Source: Gammaproteobacteria bacterium
Lineage (GTDB): Bacteria > Pseudomonadota > Gammaproteobacteria > Steroidobacterales > Foliamicaceae
Length of the DNA stretch: 64,000 nucleotides
Direction of reading: 5' to 3'
Assembly (NCBI GenBank): GCA_026708965.1
Contig: JAPOTY010000037.1
Span: 215,949-279,948 of the forward strand
Below the pieces are notes generated by a model. That model ran no database searches, had not been told where the DNA came from, and worked only from the letters and a program-made list of their open reading frames with translations. A program made the translations under genes and the position numbers. Positions 25,758-33,695 of this stretch are shown piece by piece. Position 1 is the first letter of the stretch. Each line of letters opens with the position of its first letter.

Positions 25758-26462
25758 CTAAAATGCCGTTGAGAGGCTAAAAACGATGCGGGAATCGCAG
25801 GAGCCTGCGCATTTCGGCGCGTCGGTTTCGTAATAGCGCAAGTCGAGCGCGAACCGAGAGATCGAATAGCTCAATCCCGCATTCCAGTCGAGGTAGTCCT
25901 CCCCGAAATCCGGCGTGACCTGAGAAAAACCGATATTCGCATCCACGCTCAGCGCATCCGAAAGCGGCGCGCCTAGGCCGCCGGTAAGATACCAGCCCTC
26001 GCCTGTTTCGCCGAAATTATCCGGCGTGAAATGCACGGCGGCGGACATCGAAAGGGCATCGAAATCGTACCCCAGCCCCGCATAAACCTCCACGAAGTCA
26101 TAGCCCGAGTCGCTGTCGGCTCCTGGATAGGCGTAGTAGATCAATCCCAAGTCGTAACCCACATCATTGATCTGCCAAGAATAACCGCCGTAGAGGTCCA
26201 CCTCCACGAAAGCATCGTCGCCCGCGCCGAAATCAAGGCGGGAACCCCACACGCCCAAATGCCAGCCCTCGGCGCCCTCCCAGTCCAAGCCGCCCTGCAC
26301 GGCGAGCTTCTCCGAAGTTTGGGTGTATCCCCGAAATACGTAGTCGGTGGTCAACGCCAAGTTACCGCTGAAACCAGAGTCCTCCTGACTGGCGGCCGAC
26401 AGCGAAAAGCTGAAAAGCGCGCTGGCGCAAGCCAAAATCAGGGACCTTGATAATGCGTACAT
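25758..26462 (-). CDS. TorF-family outer membrane porin
   Basis: A 234-residue beta-barrel protein (TIGR02001/TorF family). The ATG at 26462 places a clean signal peptide (LILACASALFSFSLSAA) at the N-terminus; an upstream ATG-rich extension to 26501 is less likely. Family hallmarks: GNLALTTDYVFRGYTQTSEK near the N-terminus, alternating aromatic/small strands, FVEVDLYGGYSWQINDVGYD, and the terminal Phe of a barrel protein (VFSLSTAF). It probably passes small solutes such as ammonium, given the amtB gene 26 bases downstream. Confidence 0.85.
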   Translation of the reverse strand: MYALSRSLILACASALFSFSLSAASQEDSGFSGNLALTTDYVFRGYTQTSEKLAVQGGLDWEGAEGWHLGVWGSRLDFGAGDDAFVEVDLYGGYSWQINDVGYDLGLIYYAYPGADSDSGYDFVEVYAGLGYDFDALSMSAAVHFTPDNFGETGEGWYLTGGLGAPLSDALSVDANIGFSQVTPDFGEDYLDWNAGLSYSISRFALDLRYYETDAPKCAGSCDSRIVFSLSTAF

Positions 26463-26573
26463 TCGTTTTGTGCCTTGATTCAACAACGGATAGCGCATCA
26501 TAAGTCAATCGGATCGTCAAGTCACGGCGCAAGCGTTCCATTTTTCGCATCTTTGCAGAAAAATAGATCTCGA

Positions 26574-27635
26574 TTAGCCTCCAATGTAATACATCTCAAC
26601 TTTCGGAATGACGCTTTCCATTTTCCCTTCAGTGGCCCGCAATTCGCTATAGCGGTCCTTACGCTCCTTCCAACAGGTCCGCATTAATCCCAGCAGTTCG
26701 CCATCGCTGGCGCCGGCCCGCATCGGCCCGCGCAAATCGAGCCCTTGCGACGCAAAAAGGCAGGTGAACAAGCGACCGTCGGATGACAAGCGGGCCCGGT
26801 TGCAGGCCCCGCAGAACGGCTGGGTGACCGAGGTGATAAAGCCCAGCTCGCCCTGCCCGTCAATGAAAGCGTAGCGCCGGGCCACTTCCCCTGCGTAGTT
26901 GGCGCCTAGCGCGCGCAAGGGCCAGACGCGGTGAATCCGCTCCGCCAGTTCCTCGGCGGGCACGGTCTGCGAGGCGTTCCAGTTATTGATGGTCCCCACA
27001 TCCATGTACTCGATCAGGCGCAGAATCATTCCGCTGCCGCGAAAGTGCTTCACCAGCTCCAGCACATGCCTGTCGTTGACGCCGCGCTGCACAACCGCGT
27101 TGATCTTGATTGGATCGAGGCCTGCGGAGCGAGCCTCAGCCATGCCGTCGAGAACGGACCGCAAACGGCCGCGGCCGCCGCTCATGCGCCGAAACAATTC
27201 TTCATCCACGGCATCGAGGCTAACGGTCACGCGATCCAGACCGGCGGCGGCCAGCGCCGCTGCCTGCTGCGCCAGCAGCACTCCGTTGGTGGTCAAGGCG
27301 ATATCCTCAATGCCGCCCAGCCGAGAAAGATCGCCCACCAAGTCGGCCAAGCCGGCGCGCAGCAGCGGCTCGCCCCCGGTGATGCGCAGCTTGCTCGCGC
27401 CCAGCCCGGCAAGCAGGCGCGCCAGCCTGAGTATTTCCGAAAATGACAAGCGCTGCTTGCTGGAAAGAAACCGGAATTTTCGATCGTAAATATCTTCCGG
27501 CATGCAATACGGGCAGCGAAAGTTGCATCGGTCCATCACGGAAATGCGAAGATCGCGCAACGGGCGCCCGAAAGCGTCCCGCATGCCGCCCGGCAGCGCA
27601 GCAAGGCTTCCCTTGGGATCGGGTGAATCGGACAT
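26574..27635 (-). CDS. moaA: GTP 3',8-cyclase (molybdenum cofactor synthesis)
   Basis: A 353-residue radical SAM enzyme that starts molybdopterin synthesis. The SAM cluster motif is CNFRCPYC, the C-terminal cluster is CGACNRARLSSDGRLFTC, and the protein ends in the hallmark YYIGG double glycine needed for activity. ATG 27635 is preferred to the longer open frame, whose first 83 codons cover the divergent gene's start. No other moa or moe gene is in the window. It diverges from the quinone oxidoreductase gene with 115 bases between starts. Confidence 0.95.
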   Translation of the reverse strand: MSDSPDPKGSLAALPGGMRDAFGRPLRDLRISVMDRCNFRCPYCMPEDIYDRKFRFLSSKQRLSFSEILRLARLLAGLGASKLRITGGEPLLRAGLADLVGDLSRLGGIEDIALTTNGVLLAQQAAALAAAGLDRVTVSLDAVDEELFRRMSGGRGRLRSVLDGMAEARSAGLDPIKINAVVQRGVNDRHVLELVKHFRGSGMILRLIEYMDVGTINNWNASQTVPAEELAERIHRVWPLRALGANYAGEVARRYAFIDGQGELGFITSVTQPFCGACNRARLSSDGRLFTCLFASQGLDLRGPMRAGASDGELLGLMRTCWKERKDRYSELRATEGKMESVIPKVEMYYIGG

Positions 27636-27750
27636 GGTCGTATCTTGAGCAATTCGCGTCCGGCGGGCAAGCGGACTATACTGCCCGCACGGGCGCCATA
27701 ACGCCAGATATCTCCTTCCCGCGACCGTTTCCCGCAATACTCTCGATCCC

Positions 27751-28743
27751 ATGCGCGTGGTAGCGATTTCCCAGCCAGGCGGCCCGGAAGTGCTGAGCAT
27801 CGAGCAGCGGCCGAGGCCGGCGCCCGGCAGAGGCGAGGTGCTCATACGGGTGGCGGCCGCCGGCGTCAACCGTCCCGATTGCATGCAACGGCAGGGGCTT
27901 TATCCGCCTCCAAAAGGCGCGCCTGACTGGCCCGGGCTGGAGGTGGCGGGCCAGGTCGAGTCGGCGGGGCCGGATGTGGCCAGTCCTCGTATTGGAGAGC
28001 GGGTGTGCGCGCTAGTGGCGGGCGGAGGTTACGCCGAGTATTGCATTGCGGCCGCCTGCCACTGCCTGCCGGTGCCTGAGGGCGTCACGCTGGCTGAAGC
28101 GGCGGCGATTCCGGAAACTTGGTTCACCGTATGGACCAACCTAGTGGACTCGGGCGGCCTGTCCGCAGGCGACACGCTCGTTGTTCACGGCGGCGCCAGC
28201 GGCATCGGAACCGCAGCCATACAGATCGGCAGCGCCCTCGGCGCGCGGGTTTTCGTAACGGCCGGCTCTACGGAGAAGCTGCGCTTTTGCCGCGAATTGG
28301 GGGCTTGGGCCGGTGCTTGCTATCGATCGGAGAACTGGCCGGAGGCACTTCTGAGCGCAACCGGAGGCAGCGGCGCGGACGTGATCCTTTGCATGGTGGG
28401 CGCTCCCTATCTGCGCGATAATCTCCGCTGCCTCAAGGCTGGCGGCAAACTGGTCCTGATCGCGGCGCTCGGCGGCCCCAAGGCCGAGCTGGACATGCGG
28501 CGCATCCTGATATCGCGGCTGTGGATTACCGGCTCGACGCTTCGCCCGCGAAATATCGAAGAAAAAGCCGCCATCGCACAGGCGGTGCGAACGCATTTGT
28601 GGCCGCTGCTGGCCGAAGGAAAGCTGCGGCCGGTTGTGCAGCGCCGCTTCCCGCTGGAGAACGCCGCCGAGGCGCACACGATGATGGAAGCCAACCTCAC
28701 CCAGGGAAAACTGGTGCTCACCACGGCTCAGGCGCGGGGGTGA
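27751..28743 (+). CDS. NAD(P)H quinone oxidoreductase, PIG3/zeta-crystallin type
   Basis: A 330-residue medium-chain dehydrogenase. It has the GroES-like N-terminus (AAGVNRPDCMQRQGLYPPP), lacks the zinc ligands of alcohol dehydrogenases, and carries the NADPH Rossmann motif VHGGASGIGTAAIQIG with the TAGSTEKLRF specificity loop. PIG3-type enzymes reduce quinones in the cytoplasm. The 3' end overlaps the 3' end of xerD on the other strand by 16 bases. Confidence 0.9.
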   Translation: MRVVAISQPGGPEVLSIEQRPRPAPGRGEVLIRVAAAGVNRPDCMQRQGLYPPPKGAPDWPGLEVAGQVESAGPDVASPRIGERVCALVAGGGYAEYCIAAACHCLPVPEGVTLAEAAAIPETWFTVWTNLVDSGGLSAGDTLVVHGGASGIGTAAIQIGSALGARVFVTAGSTEKLRFCRELGAWAGACYRSENWPEALLSATGGSGADVILCMVGAPYLRDNLRCLKAGGKLVLIAALGGPKAELDMRRILISRLWITGSTLRPRNIEEKAAIAQAVRTHLWPLLAEGKLRPVVQRRFPLENAAEAHTMMEANLTQGKLVLTTAQARG

Positions 28744-29618
28744 TGCTTGCGATGCAGGTCGCGCAAGCGCTTGCGGGCCACTTGGGTGTAAATCTGCGTG
28801 GTGGAAAGGCTGCTATGGCCTAAGAGCATCTGCACGGCGCGCAGGTCGGCACCATGGTCGAGCAGGTGGGTGGCGAACGCGTGCCGCAGGCTATGCGGCG
28901 AGAGATGCTCCGTAATGCCCGCGGCGGCGCCATGCTTGCGCAGCCGCTGCCAGAAACCCTGCCGGGTCATGCGCTTGCCTCGCCGGGTCGGGAACAGCGC
29001 TTCACTCTTGCGCTCTCCCAGAATCTCCGCCCTTGCGCCGCCAATAAATTCCCGTATCCAGTCCGCCGCCTCCTCGCCCAATGGCACGAGGCGCTCCTTC
29101 GAACCCTTGCCGCGCACCCGCAGCACGCCGCCTGCAAGGTTGATCTGATTGAAGCTAAGGTTGACCAGCTCGCTGACCCGCAGGCCAGTGGCGTAAAGCA
29201 CTTCCAGCATGCAGCGGTCGCGCACGCCGAGCGGATCCGAGAGCGCCGGTGCGGCAAGAAGCTTTTCCACCTCTTGCTCCGACAGGCTGTGAGGCAGCGG
29301 GCGGCCTAGCCGCGGGCTCGAAAGCGACGCCGATGGATCCTGGCGCATCACCCCCTCGCGCACGAGATAGCCGTAAAACCGCCGCGCGGTGGACACAAAC
29401 CGGGACAGCGTGCGGACCTGAATGCCGTCGGCAGCGCGTTCGCTCATAAAGCCGAGCAAATCCGCCTTGCTTGCTTGCTCCAGCGCCCTGCCCCGCTTCC
29501 GAAGCCAGCGCCTGAATACTCCAAGATCGGTTGCGTATGCGGCAAGGGTGTTCCGGGAAAGGCCTTGCTCCAGCCACATGGCATCCAGAAACCGCTCGAT
29601 CAGTTCCGGCTTAGCCAT
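28728..29618 (-). CDS. xerD: Tyrosine recombinase XerD
   Basis: A 296-residue site-specific recombinase that resolves chromosome dimers at dif with XerC. SAM-like N-terminal core-binding domain (DAMWLEQGLSRNTLAAYATD), then the catalytic set: Arg in YATGLRVSELVNL, Lys in RGKGSKERLVPLG, HSLRHAFATHLLDHGADLRA, LGHSSLSTTQIYT with the nucleophilic Tyr. Length and motifs match XerD better than integron or phage integrases. ATG 29618 is preferred (MAKPELIERF); an in-frame ATG at 29633 would overlap the plsC start codon on the other strand. Confidence 0.93.
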   Translation of the reverse strand: MAKPELIERFLDAMWLEQGLSRNTLAAYATDLGVFRRWLRKRGRALEQASKADLLGFMSERAADGIQVRTLSRFVSTARRFYGYLVREGVMRQDPSASLSSPRLGRPLPHSLSEQEVEKLLAAPALSDPLGVRDRCMLEVLYATGLRVSELVNLSFNQINLAGGVLRVRGKGSKERLVPLGEEAADWIREFIGGARAEILGERKSEALFPTRRGKRMTRQGFWQRLRKHGAAAGITEHLSPHSLRHAFATHLLDHGADLRAVQMLLGHSSLSTTQIYTQVARKRLRDLHRKHHPRA

Positions 29619-29631
29619 AAAATTTCCGCGC

Positions 29632-30342
29632 ATGGCTCGTCCGCAGGCATTGATCTATACGTTTTGGGGCTGGACGGTGTTCTGCTCCATTGCGCTGCTC
29701 GCGTCGCTGGCGATACTCATCATTCGCGGCGAGACCCGCTGCAGGCGTTTGGCGCGGGCCGCGGCGCGGCTCATCCTCCGGCTTGGCGGAGCGCAGCCAT
29801 TGGTGAGCGGCACGGAAAACCTGCCGCCCGGGCCTTGCGTGATTGCGGCTAATCATGCAAGTTTCGCCGACGGCATTCTGCTTTGCGCCGTGCTTCCCGT
29901 GCGCTTCCGCCTGGTCATCAAGCGAGAAATGCGGCAGGTTCCGCTGGCGGGCCGGATGCTGAGCCGCATCGGGACCGTCTTCGTGGAGCGCGAACAAGGC
30001 GCCGGGCGGATTGCCGGCATACGGACTCTGCTCAAGGCCGGCCGCGCCGGGCAGTCCCTGGCTATCTTCCCGGAAGGAACGTTTCGCCCGCAGCCCGGTC
30101 TGCTTCCGTTTCGCTCCGGCGCCTTTGCGGCAGCAGCAGCCGGAGGGCTGCCGGTTGTTCCCATGGCGATCAGCGGCTGCCGGCGCCTGCTGCCTTCCGG
30201 CTCCTGGTTTTTTACTCCATCGCGCATAACAGTGCATTTCCTGGCCCCGCTTCATCCTGAAGGCCAGGGACGCCGCTCAAGGCAGGCGGAAAGACTTTCG
30301 CAAGCGTGCCGATCGGCACTGGCTGAGGCGCTGGAGAAATAA
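29632..30342 (+). CDS. plsC: 1-acyl-sn-glycerol-3-phosphate acyltransferase
   Basis: A 236-residue membrane acyltransferase making phosphatidic acid. It has an N-terminal membrane helix (YTFWGWTVFCSIALLASLAI), the HX4D catalytic motif NHASFAD, the FVEREQ motif III-like stretch and the substrate motif FPEGTFRP. The start codon lies 13 bases from the xerD start on the opposite strand, with no Shine-Dalgarno in the gap, so either the mRNA begins inside xerD or it is leaderless. An in-frame ATG at 29578 is an alternative. The order xerD-plsC diverging is unusual enough to note. Confidence 0.88.
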   Translation: MARPQALIYTFWGWTVFCSIALLASLAILIIRGETRCRRLARAAARLILRLGGAQPLVSGTENLPPGPCVIAANHASFADGILLCAVLPVRFRLVIKREMRQVPLAGRMLSRIGTVFVEREQGAGRIAGIRTLLKAGRAGQSLAIFPEGTFRPQPGLLPFRSGAFAAAAAGGLPVVPMAISGCRRLLPSGSWFFTPSRITVHFLAPLHPEGQGRRSRQAERLSQACRSALAEALEK

Positions 30343-30362
30343 CAAGGAGGAAGGCTGCCGGA

Positions 30363-30376
30363 CAAGCGCGCGCTTG
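30363..30376. other. Perfect 14-bp palindrome between convergent plsC and the TPR gene
   Basis: CAAGCGCGCGCTTG reads the same on both strands and sits in the 36-base gap between two convergent stops. There is no T-run on either side, so a classic bidirectional terminator is not supported. Confidence 0.5.
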
Positions 30377-30378
30377 GC

Positions 30379-31656
30379 TCAGGAAGTATCGCCGACGCGG
30401 TCCCTGACGTAACCGATCCAGGCATTGGCATTGCGGCGGATCTCTTCATTGCTATTGCGCTTGGCGCTTTCAAACGCTGCCACGGCATCGTCGAAACGGC
30501 GCAATTCGGCCAGCGCCACGCCCTTGAGCACCCATACATCGCCGGGGCGCTCCAAGCCGCCTTTTTCGATCGCCAAGCGGCAGGACTCCACCACCCCCTC
30601 CCAATCGCCGCTCTCGTTAAGCAGCATCGCCTTGCGGTGGTAATACTCGCCATCCTCGGAAAGCTGTGCCAGCTTATCGATGGCATCGACCGCGCGGTCC
30701 ATCTCCCGGGCCATGGTCCAAGCATTCAACAGCACGCCGAGATTCTCGATATTCTCCTGCACATCGCCGCGCTTCATCGCTTCCTCCAGAACCATGCCTG
30801 CCCGGGCCGGATTCTCAAGAAACAGGTTCAGACGCGCCAGATTGAGAATATCGGATTCCTCCGCCAGCATTCCGCGAAACCAAGGAATAGTCAGCGCCGC
30901 CAGCGCGCCCTCGTCGTTTTCGGTTTGCATATAGAGGCTGGAAAGCACAACGTAGTAGCGGAGATTATCGGGCCATATCCCGATATTCTCCTTGAGCAGA
31001 TCGATCGCTTCCGCCAGCTGCCCCAATTCCACATGGATGGCGAGCTGAAGATTGCGCCAGCTCTCGTTGGGCTGTTCCGAAAGCTGGTTGGCCCGCGCCA
31101 CATACGGCAGCGCCTCGCGCATCCTCTCGCGCTGAGCGAAATTGGCGCCCATCAGGATATAGGCGTCCGCGACCGGATCAATCTGATAGCGGAACCAGCG
31201 CAGCAGGGTTTGGTTGGATTCCTCGAAGCGCTCCTGGCCCGCGTAGTAGCCGGCCATGGAATACACGATGCCCTGCTGCACGGCGGTGGGAAGCGCGTCC
31301 AGCTCCAGGCATTTCCCGAACGCCTCGAAGGCCTCGTCCTCGCGGTCGAGCTGCGAGTACACGAAGCCGTAGGTCTGGAAGAGCTGGGCCCCCTCGTAAT
31401 CGCTCAAGCGGTCAGTGCGAATCCGGTCCATCAGTTCCAGCGCTTCAGCAAGACTGTCCTCTTCCAGCAACTCATGGGCGCGCGACAATCTTCGGTAGAA
31501 GCTCTCGCTCATGGAGGCCGACGGCTCTTCGCGCTCCTCCGCCATGCGGTCCGGCCGCAGCGGATGCCAGGGCGGCAAGTCGCCGCCCTGCTCCTGCGCG
31601 CCGGCCGCCGGCGCGAGCAGCGCCGCAGCGAGCAGAGCGATCAGGCGCGCAGCCAT
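30379..31656 (-). CDS. Exported TPR protein of the TonB2 operon
   Basis: A 425-residue periplasmic protein with a signal peptide (LIALLAAALLAPAAGA) and repeated tetratricopeptide helices (for example DREDEAFEAFGKCLELDALP and NIGIWPDNLRYYVVLSSLYM). It is the last gene of the seven-gene TonB operon, starting directly at the stop of tonB. Vibrio and Shewanella TonB2 operons also end with a TPR protein, which assists energy transfer to receptors. The target receptor is not known. Confidence 0.85.
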   Translation of the reverse strand: MAARLIALLAAALLAPAAGAQEQGGDLPPWHPLRPDRMAEEREEPSASMSESFYRRLSRAHELLEEDSLAEALELMDRIRTDRLSDYEGAQLFQTYGFVYSQLDREDEAFEAFGKCLELDALPTAVQQGIVYSMAGYYAGQERFEESNQTLLRWFRYQIDPVADAYILMGANFAQRERMREALPYVARANQLSEQPNESWRNLQLAIHVELGQLAEAIDLLKENIGIWPDNLRYYVVLSSLYMQTENDEGALAALTIPWFRGMLAEESDILNLARLNLFLENPARAGMVLEEAMKRGDVQENIENLGVLLNAWTMAREMDRAVDAIDKLAQLSEDGEYYHRKAMLLNESGDWEGVVESCRLAIEKGGLERPGDVWVLKGVALAELRRFDDAVAAFESAKRNSNEEIRRNANAWIGYVRDRVGDTS

Positions 31657-32295
31657 TCAGTCGCCCAGCTGGAAGACCAGCGTCGTGGTGGCCCAGCGCT
31701 CCACCGGCGTACCGTCCACCACCCGGGGCTTGAACCTCCAGCGCCGCACCGCGCGCGTGGCGTTGCGAACAAAAAGGCGGCCAGGAGCGGCATCAACGAC
31801 TTCCGTGTCTTTCACGCTGCCGTCGGCTCCGATCAGAACCCGGAATCGCACGTAGCCATCGGTGCCGTCTATCAGCGCCTCGCGCGGCCATTGCGGATCG
31901 ATGCGCACGATGGGGATCGCCTCGCCCTCTGCCGCAGGATCGCCGGGCTCCCACCTTCCGATGAAGGGTCCGCCGCCTGCGGCGCCGGATACGTCGATTT
32001 GCGGAAGGTCGAGGCGCATCGGGTTCCGCAGCGGCTTGGCTTCGTTGGAAATGCGCAGTTTGGGGGGCGGCGGGGGATCCTTGGGCGGCGGCGGCTTTTT
32101 GGGCCGGACCCGTCGCTTGGTCTGCACCACTTCGTCTTCCTGAACACGGATCAGGTCCACAATCTGCCCGGCCGAAGCGGCCCCTTGCTGGCCGCGTCCG
32201 CCGCTGATCAGCGTGTTCATGAATAGAAACAGCGCCAGCGCCACAAACACGCCGCCGGCTATCGACCCTGCCGCTCGCCATCTCGTCCGGTTCAT
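31657..32295 (-). CDS. tonB: Energy transducer TonB (TonB2 type)
   Basis: A 212-residue protein with one N-terminal membrane helix (GGVFVALALFLFMNTLI), a proline/lysine-rich spacer (RVRPKKPPPPKDPPPPPKL) and a C-terminal TonB domain (PQWPREALIDGTDGYVRFRV, then RRWRFKPRVVDGTPVE). It couples the proton-motive force from ExbB/ExbD/TtpC to outer-membrane receptors such as those encoded at 38.9 and 60.6 kb. It overlaps exbD by ATGA and abuts the TPR gene. Confidence 0.93.
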   Translation of the reverse strand: MNRTRWRAAGSIAGGVFVALALFLFMNTLISGGRGQQGAASAGQIVDLIRVQEDEVVQTKRRVRPKKPPPPKDPPPPPKLRISNEAKPLRNPMRLDLPQIDVSGAAGGGPFIGRWEPGDPAAEGEAIPIVRIDPQWPREALIDGTDGYVRFRVLIGADGSVKDTEVVDAAPGRLFVRNATRAVRRWRFKPRVVDGTPVERWATTTLVFQLGD

Positions 32296-32705
32296 CGCTG
32301 ATCTCCTCCTTCCGCCGCCAGCGCGATGCTGGTGATGCCCGCGGCCCTGACCTGGTCCATCAGATCAATCACCGCGCCGGTGGATGCCGCCTGATCGGCC
32401 ACGATGATCACGCTGCTTTCCGGATTCTCCGCGCGGGCCGCCTCCACCAGAGGTCGAATGCCGTGCAACTCCACGCGGTTCTTATTCATCCATATCTGGT
32501 CGCCGTTCGATACCGCGATCATGATATTGCCCCGCTCCCTGGTCGCCGCCGTCTGCGCGAACGGCCGCGACGGATTAATGCCGGGCTCCTTCACGAACGA
32601 TGTGGTCACGATAAAGAAAATCAGCATGATGAACACGATATCGAGCATCGGCGTGATATTGATATCGCCCTCTTCCTCCTGCTTGCGTCTGCGGATTTGC
32701 GGCAT
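32292..32705 (-). CDS. exbD: ExbD-family biopolymer transporter, second copy
   Basis: A 137-residue ExbD/TolR protein: single N-terminal membrane helix preceded by EEEGDINITPMLDIVFIMLI, with the proton-conducting Asp in PMLDIVF, then a periplasmic ExbD domain (PESSVIIVADQAASTGAVID). It is one of two consecutive exbD genes, 11 bases downstream of the other; the first 40 residues are near-identical in design while the periplasmic domains differ. Two different ExbD chains could form a heterodimer inside the ExbB pentamer. Confidence 0.92.
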   Translation of the reverse strand: MPQIRRRKQEEEGDINITPMLDIVFIMLIFFIVTTSFVKEPGINPSRPFAQTAATRERGNIMIAVSNGDQIWMNKNRVELHGIRPLVEAARAENPESSVIIVADQAASTGAVIDLMDQVRAAGITSIALAAEGGDQR

Positions 32706-32716
32706 TTCTCCGGCCT

Positions 32717-33127
32717 CTAGCGCGCCGCGGCGGCAAGCGACACCTTCGCGGCGCCCGCCACCCTCGCCTGGTCAACCACCGTCACGATGTATCCGGAATC
32801 GGCGTTGCGGTCGGCGATCACCACCACCGTGGCGCCCGGCTTCCTAGCCAGGGCGGACACGATATTGGCCCGGATAGCGCCCACGTTCACTAGCCGGCCT
32901 TCAATAAAGACCTGCCCGTTGGCATCGATCCGCACCGGGATCACCTCGGAACGCTTCTGCTCCTTGACCGGCGCATTGGAAGGCCGGTCGAGGTCCACGC
33001 CGAGTTCCTTCGTGAACGAGGTGGTCACGATGAAGAAGATCAGCATGATGAACACGATATCGAGCATCGGCGTGATATTGATCTCAGCCTCTTCGACCGC
33101 CCGCTTGCGTTGCCTGCGTTCGATCAT
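32717..33127 (-). CDS. exbD: ExbD-family biopolymer transporter, first copy
   Basis: A 136-residue ExbD protein with the same membrane segment as the next gene (EINITPMLDIVFIMLIFFIV; the Asp in PMLD is the proton carrier). Its periplasmic domain (KRSEVIPVRIDANGQVFIEG) differs. It overlaps exbB by ATGA and precedes the second exbD by 11 bases. Tandem exbD genes are known in some TonB2-type operons. Confidence 0.92.
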   Translation of the reverse strand: MIERRQRKRAVEEAEINITPMLDIVFIMLIFFIVTTSFTKELGVDLDRPSNAPVKEQKRSEVIPVRIDANGQVFIEGRLVNVGAIRANIVSALARKPGATVVVIADRNADSGYIVTVVDQARVAGAAKVSLAAAAR

Positions 33128-33672
33128 TCGGCGACCGATGCCTCCTCGTCAAAACGCATTTCCAGCGCGTCCTCCAGCTCATCCATTTTGACCTTGGCCC
33201 GCTGCTTCAGCCAAGCCGACAGGTACAAGCCCGAAAGCGCGGCCACCAGCCCGGACATCGTGGGAATCGTTGCCTGCGAAACGCCGCCGGCCATCAAGCG
33301 GGCGTTGCCGGTGCCGAACACGGTCATGATCTCGAACACCTGAACCATGCCCCAAACCGTCCCGAGCAGGCCCAGAAGGGGCAGAATCTGCATGAGCGTT
33401 TGTATCAGGCCCAGATTGCGGCGGGCGCTCAATCCCACTTCCGACAGAATGAGGCGGCGAAGATTGGTTGCGAACCAGGAGCCATCGCGCCGACCGCTTT
33501 CCCAAAGCCCGCGCGCCTTGCGCATCTCCCCGGGCAGCACCCCGAAGAAATACCATAGCCGCTCCACGATCAGCGTCCACATCAGCATGGTGACGGCGAG
33601 GATGCCGTAAAGCACGGGACCGCCCAGCTCGAAGAAGCTGCGGATCGAAACCCAAGCTTCTGACAGGAACAT
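33124..33672 (-). CDS. exbB: ExbB/TolQ/MotA-type proton channel, short form
   Basis: A 182-residue inner-membrane channel subunit. Three membrane helices: GGPVLYGILAVTMLMWTLIV, LPLLGLLGTVWGMVQVFEIM and TIPTMSGLVAALSGLYLSAW. The LLGTVWGM and ATIPTMSGL motifs are those of ExbB. The short length is that of ExbB2. It forms the pentameric channel with ExbD and TonB. It is 23 bases downstream of ttpC. Confidence 0.92.
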   Translation of the reverse strand: MFLSEAWVSIRSFFELGGPVLYGILAVTMLMWTLIVERLWYFFGVLPGEMRKARGLWESGRRDGSWFATNLRRLILSEVGLSARRNLGLIQTLMQILPLLGLLGTVWGMVQVFEIMTVFGTGNARLMAGGVSQATIPTMSGLVAALSGLYLSAWLKQRAKVKMDELEDALEMRFDEEASVAE

Positions 33673-33695
33673 GGCGCGTTTGACTCGGGCGGCCG

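Noticed and set aside
28728-29618. Integron or phage integrase
   Set aside because: Length and catalytic motifs match XerD, and there is no attachment site, cargo or phage gene nearby.
30363-30376. Bidirectional terminator between plsC and the TPR gene
   Set aside because: The palindrome has no adjacent T-run on either strand.
30637-32226. A 529-codon plus-strand frame across the TPR and tonB genes
   Set aside because: It lies antisense to two clearly recognised genes and has no domain features.
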